Assembly: GCF_015350995.1 (NCBI RefSeq)
Contig: NZ_JADKRW010000004.1
Span: forward strand, 248,001-312,000
Source of the DNA: Curtobacterium sp. VKM Ac-1393
GTDB taxonomy: Bacteria; Actinomycetota; Actinomycetes; Actinomycetales; Microbacteriaceae
Length of the DNA stretch: 64,000 nt
Reading direction: 5' to 3'
Under the pieces are notes generated by a model. That model had not been told where the DNA came from and did not search any database. It was given only the letters and a program-made list of their open reading frames with translations. The position numbers were made by a program, and so were the translations under genes. Of this stretch, positions 58,071 to 64,000 are shown piece after piece; the first letter of the stretch is position 1; every line of letters starts with the position of its first letter.

Positions 58071-59675
58071 ATGACCACCAATGACCTCCGTTTCTCCGAC
58101 CTCGGCGTCCCCGCGCCGATGGTCGCCGTCCTCGCCGACCAGGGCAAGGAGACCGCGTTCCCGATCCAGGAGGACACGCTCCCCGACTCCCTGCAGGGCA
58201 AGGACGTCCTCGGCCGTGGCCGCACCGGTTCCGGCAAGACGATCGCGTTCGCGATCCCGCTCGTCGCCCGTCTCGCCGCCAGTGGCCGCAAGCGCCGCGC
58301 CGGTCGCCCCCGTGCACTGGTGCTCGCCCCCACCCGTGAGCTCGCGACCCAGATCGACGTCGCCCTCGCCCCGCTCGCCAAGGCCATGGGCCTGAACACC
58401 ACGACCATCTTCGGTGGCGTCGGTCAGGGCCGTCAGGTCGACGCCCTGCGCGGCGGCGTGGACGTCGTCGTGGCGTGCCCCGGCCGTCTCGCCGACCTCA
58501 TGCAGCAGGGCCACGTCAACCTCGGCGACATCGAGGTGACCGTCCTCGACGAGGCCGACCACATGGCCGACATGGGCTTCCTGCCCGGCGTGACCAAGAT
58601 CATGCAGGCGACGCCCGAGCAGGGACAGCGTCTGCTGTTCTCCGCCACGCTCGACAACGGCGTGGACAAGCTCGTCAAGAAGTTCCTGCACAACCCGGTG
58701 ATGCACTCCGTCGACGAGGCGAACAGCCCCGTCGAGGCGATGACCCACCACCTGTTCGAGGTCGCCGACGCCGACGCGAAGAAGCACCTCGTGAGCACCC
58801 TCGCCTCGGGCAACGGTCGCCGCATCCTCTTCATGCGCACGAAGCACCACGCCAAGCGCCTCGCCAAGCAGCTCAGCAGCCAGGGGATCCCGGCCGTCGA
58901 CCTGCAGGGCAACCTGTCGCAGGGCGCCCGTGAGCGGAACCTGGCGAAGTTCTCGTCCGGCGAGGCCCTCGTCCTCGTCGCCACCGACGTCGCCGCCCGC
59001 GGTGTGCACGTCGACAACGTCGAGCTCGTCGTGCACGTCGACCCGCCCACCGAGCACAAGGCGTACCTGCACCGCTCGGGTCGCACCGCCCGTGCCGGTT
59101 CGTCCGGTGACGTCGTCACGGTGACGATGCCCGCCGAGCGTCGCGACGTCGCGCAGATGATGCGCGCCGCAGCGATCAAGGTCACCCCGCAGCACGTCAC
59201 CGCGACCTCTCCGGCGGTCACCACGCTCGTCGGCGAGATCGCGCCGATCCGCCACGTCGCCGAAGAGCCCGCGCAGCAGCAGCGTCAGCCGAAGCAGCGC
59301 TCCGCCGATTCCGCCGGTGACCGTGGTCGTCGTGGTCGCGGCAGCCGTCCGGGAGGCTCGGGTCAGCCCGCGCGCTCCGGCTCGGCTTCCGAGTCCGCCG
59401 GTTCGGCCGGGGGCCGTCAGGGCCGTCCGGCTCGCGGCGCACGTTCCGAGGGCACCGGGCGCTCCGCCGCCGCGGGCGCAGGCTCGACGGGCGGTCGCCG
59501 CAGCGGCGGCAGCCGTCGCGCCGGCAGTGACACCGTACGCGGTGGGTCCTCTGCCGTCTGGTCCTCGGACGGTGGCTACGCCGCGGGCCGTGGAGCCGGC
59601 CAGGAGTCGGGCGGGGGCCGTCGTGGCTCGTCGCGCCGCGCCTCCCGTCCGGCCGGCGCTGCCGACCGCCACTGA
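58071..59675 (+). CDS. DEAD-box RNA helicase
   Basis: The 534-residue product unwinds RNA with ATP. It has Walker A GRTGSGKT (about 47-54), PTRELATQ, GG and PGR, DEAD, SAT, then the second domain ending HRSGRTARAG. After about residue 400 comes a long Arg/Gly/Ser-rich RNA-binding tail of about 130 residues. ATG 58071 follows AAAGG. Its leader suggests cold or RNA-structure control. Confidence 0.95.
   Translation: MTTNDLRFSDLGVPAPMVAVLADQGKETAFPIQEDTLPDSLQGKDVLGRGRTGSGKTIAFAIPLVARLAASGRKRRAGRPRALVLAPTRELATQIDVALAPLAKAMGLNTTTIFGGVGQGRQVDALRGGVDVVVACPGRLADLMQQGHVNLGDIEVTVLDEADHMADMGFLPGVTKIMQATPEQGQRLLFSATLDNGVDKLVKKFLHNPVMHSVDEANSPVEAMTHHLFEVADADAKKHLVSTLASGNGRRILFMRTKHHAKRLAKQLSSQGIPAVDLQGNLSQGARERNLAKFSSGEALVLVATDVAARGVHVDNVELVVHVDPPTEHKAYLHRSGRTARAGSSGDVVTVTMPAERRDVAQMMRAAAIKVTPQHVTATSPAVTTLVGEIAPIRHVAEEPAQQQRQPKQRSADSAGDRGRRGRGSRPGGSGQPARSGSASESAGSAGGRQGRPARGARSEGTGRSAAAGAGSTGGRRSGGSRRAGSDTVRGGSSAVWSSDGGYAAGRGAGQESGGGRRGSSRRASRPAGAADRH
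59640..59650 (+). repeat. Copy of GCCTCCCGTCC inside the helicase tail
   Basis: The dispersed 11-mer here encodes part of an Arg-Ala-Ser-Arg-Pro block near the end of the DEAD-box protein. Confidence 0.4.
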
Positions 59676-59730
59676 GCTGTCGACCGCCACTGACCCGTCG
59701 ACCCGGCCCGCGCTGACCAGCGGGGGACAA

Positions 59731-59765
59731 CCTTGGGGGCGCCTGCGAAGCGGACGCCCCCGAGG
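59731..59765 (+). terminator. Hairpin after the DEAD-box gene
   Basis: CCTTGGGGGCG (59731-59741) pairs with CGCCCCCGAGG (59755-59765) with one wobble and a 13-base loop. It ends just before the candidate promoter of the CsbD gene. Confidence 0.6.
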
Positions 59766-59836
59766 CGTATGGTCTCCTTCACCGGATGCCGCGCAAGCGG
59801 CTGACGGGGAAACGTCCGCTGTTGGAAGGAGTGCCT

Positions 59837-60046
59837 ATGGCTGGGATCGAAGACATCAAGAACGCCGCTGAGAAGGCGGCAGGCAAGGTCAAGGAGGCCG
59901 TCGGGAACGCGACGGACAACGACCACCTCAAGGCTGAGGGCAAGACCGATCAGGTCAAGGCCGACACCAAGCAGGCGGGTACGAACGTCAAGGACGCCGC
60001 TTCCGGCGTCGCCGACAGCCTCAAGAGCGACCGCGACACGAAGTAA
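59837..60046 (+). CDS. CsbD family stress protein
   Basis: The 69-residue product is a helical, charged CsbD-like protein (DIKNAAEKAAGKVKEAVGNA, then KTDQVKADTKQAGTNVKDAA). Such proteins are induced in general stress in other bacteria; the biochemical role is unknown. ATG 59837 has AAGGAG seven bases upstream, better than an in-frame ATG at 59786. A strong terminator follows. Confidence 0.9.
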   Translation: MAGIEDIKNAAEKAAGKVKEAVGNATDNDHLKAEGKTDQVKADTKQAGTNVKDAASGVADSLKSDRDTK

Positions 60047-60069
60047 CAAGCCGGTCCAGCACCGCGCTG

Positions 60070-60105
60070 CGAAGCCCCCGGATCCGATCGGATCCGGGGG
60101 CTTCG
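60070..60105. terminator. Bidirectional terminator after the CsbD gene
   Basis: Arms 60070-60085 and 60090-60105 form a perfect 16-bp stem with a GATC loop, between the CsbD gene and the converging DUF4916 gene. Confidence 0.8.
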
Positions 60106-60148
60106 TCGTGTTCGGGCGCTGCGCCGTGCTCGGGGACCGGGCCGGTCG

Positions 60149-60691
60149 CTACATGAGCGCGCCGACCGACGCGAGGCCCGCGCGCAGCAGGGCGCCGCGG
60201 CCACCCTCCATGTCGTCGGCCACACCGTCCGACGCAGCCTCCATCGGGGTCATCCAGGTCAGCTCGAGGGCGTCCTGCCGGGGCTCGCACGTGCCGGTGA
60301 CCGGGACGACGTAGGCCAGCGAGATCGCGTGCTGCCGCTCGTCGGTGTACACCGAGGCGCCGGGCAGCGGGAAGTACTCGGCCACCGTGAAGGGCGTCGG
60401 GCTCGACGGCAGCTGCGGGAACGCCATCGGGCCGAGGTCCTTCTCGAGGTGGCGGAAGAGCGCCGTGCGGATGGACTCGCCGAACATCACGCGACCGGAC
60501 ACCAGGGTGCGGACGATCGAGCCGCTCGGGGCCACGCGGAGGAGCACCCCGACCTCGGTCACGACGCCGAGCCCGTCGGTGCGGACGGGGATCGCCTCGA
60601 CGTAGCAGATGGGGAGTCGACGACGCGCGTTGGCGAGTTCCTCGTCGGACAGCCAGCCGGAGTCGGGGTCGGGGGTTTGCAACGAGGCCAT
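60149..60691 (-). CDS. DUF4916 (NUDIX-like) protein
   Basis: The 180-residue product has the DUF4916 pattern: GWLSDEELANARRRLPICYVEAIPVR, RVAPSGSIVRTLVSGRVMFGESIR as a NUDIX-like box without the full catalytic signature, and DALELTWMTPMEA. It may hydrolyse or bind a nucleotide-like ligand; this is not proved. It converges on CsbD and diverges from the hydrolase gene. Confidence 0.88.
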   Translation of the reverse strand: MASLQTPDPDSGWLSDEELANARRRLPICYVEAIPVRTDGLGVVTEVGVLLRVAPSGSIVRTLVSGRVMFGESIRTALFRHLEKDLGPMAFPQLPSSPTPFTVAEYFPLPGASVYTDERQHAISLAYVVPVTGTCEPRQDALELTWMTPMEAASDGVADDMEGGRGALLRAGLASVGALM

Positions 60692-60740
60692 GCACCGTGT
60701 CTACCAGGGACTCCGTCGAGTTCGGCGGAGGGCGCGGGAC

Positions 60741-60769
60741 TTGGGGATGGTTGATGCGTCAACTATTGT
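60741..60769 (+). promoter_or_regulatory. Promoter with operator for a leaderless hydrolase transcript
   Basis: TTGGGG (60741-60746), 17 bases, TATTGT (60764-60769). The ATG at 60777 lies seven bases after the -10, so transcription should start at or next to the start codon. GTTGA-TGCG-TCAAC (60750-60763) in the spacer is a possible repressor site. Confidence 0.6.
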
Positions 60770-60776
60770 CGGCCAC

Positions 60777-61394
60777 ATGATCGATCGTGATGTCGTGCAG
60801 TGGACCCGGCCCGCGGAAGACCGCGCAGGGACACCACTGCTCGTGACCATGCACGGCGTGGGGTCGAACGAGCACGACCTGCTCGGACTCGCCCCCGCGC
60901 TGCCGTCGGCGTGGACGATGGCGTCCCTGCGGGCGCCGATGCCGTGGGGCCAGGGGTTCAGCTGGTACCCGCTCGGGACGCCGGGCTCCCCCGCGCTCGA
61001 GCCCGTCGACGCCGCGGTCGCCGAGGTGCTCGCGTGGATCGACTCCGTCGCCGCCGACCACCCGCGGATCGGGTTGCTCGGGTTCTCGCAGGGCGGGTCG
61101 ATGGCGCTGCAGCTGCTGCGTGCACGGCCCGCTGCGTTCGCGTTCGCCGTGTCGCTGTCCGGTTTCGTGGTGCCGGGGGTGACGGACGCACGAGACGAAG
61201 CCGTCGCCGCCGTCCGGCCGCGGGTGTTCCTCGGGCACGGCGACCTCGACCCGGTGATCCCGGCCGAGGCGACCGCGCGCACGCAGGCGTGGGCCGCGGC
61301 GCACACGACCGTGACCGATCGCGGGTACGCGGGCCTGCCGCACGCGGTGTCGGCAGCCGAGCTGTCGGACGTGGCGGCGTTCATCGGGACGTAG
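60777..61394 (+). CDS. Alpha/beta hydrolase (carboxylesterase/phospholipase type)
   Basis: The 205-residue product has the small esterase build: LLVTMHGVGSNEHDLLGLAP as oxyanion region, nucleophile Ser in LLGFSQGGSMAL, catalytic Asp in LGHGDLDPVIP and His in YAGLPHAVS. Substrate is unknown. There is no ribosome site in front of ATG 60777, consistent with a leaderless mRNA. Confidence 0.92.
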   Translation: MIDRDVVQWTRPAEDRAGTPLLVTMHGVGSNEHDLLGLAPALPSAWTMASLRAPMPWGQGFSWYPLGTPGSPALEPVDAAVAEVLAWIDSVAADHPRIGLLGFSQGGSMALQLLRARPAAFAFAVSLSGFVVPGVTDARDEAVAAVRPRVFLGHGDLDPVIPAEATARTQAWAAAHTTVTDRGYAGLPHAVSAAELSDVAAFIGT

Positions 61395-61430
61395 GAGCGC
61401 TCGCACCGCGGTTCGGCGGTCGTCCAGTGT

Positions 61431-61473
61431 GCAGAAGACGTCGGGTCCGAGGTACTGACCCGACGTCTTCTGC
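61431..61473. terminator. Perfect 17-bp convergent terminator
   Basis: Arms 61431-61447 and 61457-61473 are perfect with a 9-base loop. The stem touches the padR stop and lies 36 bases after the hydrolase stop, so it serves both strands. Confidence 0.85.
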
Positions 61474-62142
61474 TCAGTCGGCGAGGATCTGCAAGAGGTC
61501 CTTGCGGAGCTGGTCGACCTTGGCGGTGGCGGCCTTGGCCTGGTCCTCCGTCGCGGTCGTCCGGTACATCTGCAGGACGCCCATGGTCTTCCGGAGCGCC
61601 TCGAAGAACTCGCGCTGCGCGTCCGGGATCCCCGGGGCCGCGTCGAGTGCCGCTGCGATCTCGTCGGCCTTCGCCTCGGCCTCGGCCTTGCCGGCGTCGG
61701 TGAGCTCGAAGAGCGTCTTGCGGCCGTCGCCCGACGAGACCACGAGGTCTTCGTCGACGAGCTGCTGGAGCGTCGGGTAGACCGAACCGGGGCTCGGCTT
61801 CCAGGCGCCACCGGTGCGCTCGGCGATGGTCTTGATCACGGCGTAGCCGTTCTGCGGACCCTCGGCCAGCAGGCCGAGGATCGCGAGACGGACGTCACCG
61901 CGGCGGCGGCGTTCGCGACCGAAGCCGGGTCCGCCGAAGCCACCGAAGCCGGGGCCGAAGCCGGGGCCGAAGCCCATGCCCGGCCCGAAGCCCGGGCCGA
62001 AGCCACGGCCGCCGCGGCCACCGTGCTCGTCGTCACCGCGGTCGCGGCCGGGGAAGCCGGCACCGTGGTGCTGCCGCGCGCCGCCGAACCGGGGGCCGCG
62101 CGGGTGGTGGTTGCTGTCGTTGTCGTTGTGCATGGGGCGCAT
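61474..62142 (-). CDS. PadR family transcriptional regulator with FGPG-rich N-terminus
   Basis: The 222-residue product has about 78 disordered residues first, including a run of FGPGFGPG-type repeats, then the PadR winged helix (RLAILGLLAEGPQNGYAVIK, WKPSPGSVYPTLQQLVDEDL) and a C-terminal dimerisation helix. The start may be Met1 or Met4. Its own promoter contains an inverted repeat, so autorepression is likely. Confidence 0.92.
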   Translation of the reverse strand: MRPMHNDNDSNHHPRGPRFGGARQHHGAGFPGRDRGDDEHGGRGGRGFGPGFGPGMGFGPGFGPGFGGFGGPGFGRERRRRGDVRLAILGLLAEGPQNGYAVIKTIAERTGGAWKPSPGSVYPTLQQLVDEDLVVSSGDGRKTLFELTDAGKAEAEAKADEIAAALDAAPGIPDAQREFFEALRKTMGVLQMYRTTATEDQAKAATAKVDQLRKDLLQILAD

Positions 62143-62219
62143 GATGCGTCCTTCCTTGGTGCTGAGTCGGCTCGCGATCGGTCTGACTGGTTTCGTCTTC
62201 GTCGTATCGCGATGTGTTT

Positions 62220-62249
62220 ACGATAGATCGCTAACTATCGCTGTGTCAA
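62220..62249 (-). promoter_or_regulatory. padR promoter with overlapping operator
   Basis: TTGACA (62249-62244), 18 bases, TATCGT (62225-62220) on the minus strand is a strong promoter. CGATAG (62221-62226) and CTATCG (62235-62240) are inverted arms that cover the -10 and part of the spacer. A regulator bound there would block its own transcription. Confidence 0.75.
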
Positions 62250-62303
62250 GGGGTACTCCTCGCTCGGCCTGCTGTCGGTGGTGCCGGGCAGGATGGGCGG
62301 ACC

Positions 62304-64000
62304 ATGACGGACGTCTTCGAGCGCTTCTCCCCCGCGACCGCGGAGTGGTTCCGAGGCGCGTTCGACGCCCCGACCCCGGCGCAGGCGGGCGCGTGGGACG
62401 CCATCTCGACGGGGCAGCACGCCCTCGTCATCGCGCCGACCGGTTCCGGCAAGACCCTGGCCTCGTTCCTGTGGTCGATCGACCGGCTCATCAGCGCGAC
62501 GGACCGCCCGCCGGCCAAGCAGCGCACCCGTGTGCTCTACGTCTCACCGCTCAAGGCACTCGGCGTCGACGTCGAGCGGAACCTGCGCAGCCCCCTCGTC
62601 GGCATCACGCAGACCGCCCGGAGGCTCGGCACCGAACCGCCGGAGGTCACCGTCGGGGTGCGCAGCGGTGACACCCCGTCGTCGGACCGGCAGAAGCTGC
62701 TGCGCCAGCCGCCGGACATCCTCATCACCACACCCGAGTCGCTCTACCTCATGCTCACCTCGCAGGCCCGCGAGACCCTGGTCAACGTCGACACCGTCAT
62801 CGTGGACGAGGTGCACGCGGTCGCGTCGACCAAGCGCGGGGCGCACCTGGCCGTGTCGCTCGAACGGCTCGACGACCTGCTCGAGAAGCCCGTGCAACGC
62901 ATCGGGCTGTCCGCCACGGTCCGGCCCCCGGAAGAGGTGGCCCGGTTCCTCGGCGGCCGTGCGCCGGTGACGATCATCGCCCCGCCGGCGCAGAAGACCT
63001 TCGACCTGCGCGTCGTCGTGCCGGTCGACGACATGACCGAGCTCGGTGCGCCGCCGGTCGGTGCGGATGCATCCGACGCGCCGTCGAACGGCTCGATCTG
63101 GCCGCACGTCGAAGAGCGCGTGGTCGACCTGGTGGAGGAGCACCGGTCGACGATCGTGTTCGCGAACTCGCGGCGTCTGGCCGAGCGGCTGACGGCACGG
63201 CTCAACGAGATCCACGAAGAGCGCGTCCTCGCCGCGGCAGAGGGGTTCGTCTCCGTGGGTGCGTCACCTGCCGACGACGGCCTGCCGGTCGCGGCGGGTC
63301 GCCCGCAGTCGCCCGCGCGGACCTCGGCGCACGCGGTCGCACCGCAGGGCACGAAGCGGCCTCCGGCGCAGATGATCGGCGCGTCCGGGCAGACCGGTGG
63401 CGGGGGGTCCGACACCGCGGTGCCCGTGCTCGCCCGTGCCCACCACGGCTCGGTGTCGAAGGACCAGCGCGCGATCATCGAGGACGACCTGAAGTCCGGC
63501 CGGCTGCGGTGCGTCGTCGCGACGAGCTCGCTCGAGCTCGGGATCGACATGGGCGAGGTCGACCTGGTCGTGCAGGTCGAGGCGCCACCCTCGGTCGCGA
63601 GCGGCCTGCAGCGCGTCGGGCGCGCCGGGCACCAGGTGGGCGAGATCTCCCGCGGGGTGCTGTTCCCGAAGCACCGCGCAGACCTCGTCAACAGCGCGGT
63701 CACGGTGGAGCGCATGGTCTCCGGGCAGATCGAGTCGATCTCGGTGCCGGCCAACCCCCTCGACGTGCTGGCGCAGCACACCGTCGCGGCGGGGGCGATC
63801 GACACGGTCGACGTCGAGCACTGGTTCGAGCTGGTGCGGCGCAGTGCTCCGTTCAGCGGACTGCCACGCTCGGCGTTCGACGCCACGCTCGACCTGGTCA
63901 CCGGGCGGTACCCGAGCGACGAGTTCGCCGAGCTCCGCCCGCGCCTGGTGTGGGACCGCGTGCACGGCACCCTGACCGGACGACCAGGAGCCCAGCGCCT
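62304..64000 (+). CDS. Lhr-type ATP-dependent helicase, 5' part
   Basis: The frame is open from ATG 62304 to the window edge (565 codons, no stop). It has the Lhr core: Q-type entry with PTPAQAGAWDAI, Walker A APTGSGKT (44-51), SPLKAL, DEVHAV as motif II, SAT, then a low-complexity linker of about 60 residues (Ala/Pro/Gly) before HHGSVSK and the second RecA domain ending QRVGRAGH. It is a DNA repair helicase family; the C-terminal part is outside the window. Confidence 0.93.
   Translation, partial: MTDVFERFSPATAEWFRGAFDAPTPAQAGAWDAISTGQHALVIAPTGSGKTLASFLWSIDRLISATDRPPAKQRTRVLYVSPLKALGVDVERNLRSPLVGITQTARRLGTEPPEVTVGVRSGDTPSSDRQKLLRQPPDILITTPESLYLMLTSQARETLVNVDTVIVDEVHAVASTKRGAHLAVSLERLDDLLEKPVQRIGLSATVRPPEEVARFLGGRAPVTIIAPPAQKTFDLRVVVPVDDMTELGAPPVGADASDAPSNGSIWPHVEERVVDLVEEHRSTIVFANSRRLAERLTARLNEIHEERVLAAAEGFVSVGASPADDGLPVAAGRPQSPARTSAHAVAPQGTKRPPAQMIGASGQTGGGGSDTAVPVLARAHHGSVSKDQRAIIEDDLKSGRLRCVVATSSLELGIDMGEVDLVVQVEAPPSVASGLQRVGRAGHQVGEISRGVLFPKHRADLVNSAVTVERMVSGQIESISVPANPLDVLAQHTVAAGAIDTVDVEHWFELVRRSAPFSGLPRSAFDATLDLVTGRYPSDEFAELRPRLVWDRVHGTLTGRPGAQR

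Overview
This window is very GC-rich DNA (roughly 70% by eye), with GC-ending codons almost throughout, many GTG and TTG starts, and stop/start overlaps (ATGA, GTGA, TAATG, TGATG) along its operons. It carries the S10-spc, str and rpoBC clusters of a high-GC Gram-positive bacterium. Small actinobacterial families (DUF1684, DUF4916, CGNR zinc finger, DUF1453, GH114 lipoprotein) and the gene order suggest Actinomycetota, probably Microbacteriaceae near Curtobacterium. The genus is my inference; no search was run.

From 430 to 20192 almost everything is on the minus strand: the S10-spc cluster (rpsJ to secY, adk, map), a two-gene insert (a DarT-like ADP-ribosyltransferase and a topoisomerase IB), tuf, fusA, rpsG and rpsL with a recognisable promoter. 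From 20220 to 35159, still on the minus strand, come three membrane proteins and a full monoderm type IV pilus locus: pilB-pilT-pilC, an intrinsic terminator, then pilA, three minor pilins or tip candidates, pilD, pilM, pilN and pilO. The pilus genes lie between rpoBC and rpsL. A VOC gene and a MarR-SRPBCC pair with a perfect operator separate them from rpoC-rpoB (36965-44379).

From 44800 to the end the genes are mixed housekeeping and accessory functions on both strands. They include a PH-like membrane protein, a DUF1453-histidine kinase-NarL regulator operon, a spermidine-synthase-like protein, a TPR/SprT pair, a CGNR regulator, an NRAMP transporter, DUF427, a ComB-like protein, a GNAT enzyme, DUF1684, a GntR regulator, a secreted GH114-like lipoprotein, a DEAD-box helicase with a structured leader, CsbD, a DUF4916 protein, an alpha/beta hydrolase with a probable leaderless transcript, a PadR repressor whose operator overlaps its own promoter, and the first 565 codons of an Lhr-type helicase cut by the window edge.

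The unit that works together most clearly is the pilus locus. PilB and PilT are the extension and retraction motors, PilC the platform, PilM-N-O the inner-membrane alignment complex, PilD the prepilin peptidase, PilA the main subunit, and three larger pilin-like proteins are the likely priming or tip complex. The less ordinary items are that tip module, the DarT-like protein beside topoisomerase IB with no macrodomain antitoxin, several operators readable directly from the DNA, and a dispersed GCCTCCCGTCC motif. No rRNA, tRNA, CRISPR array or insertion sequence was seen.
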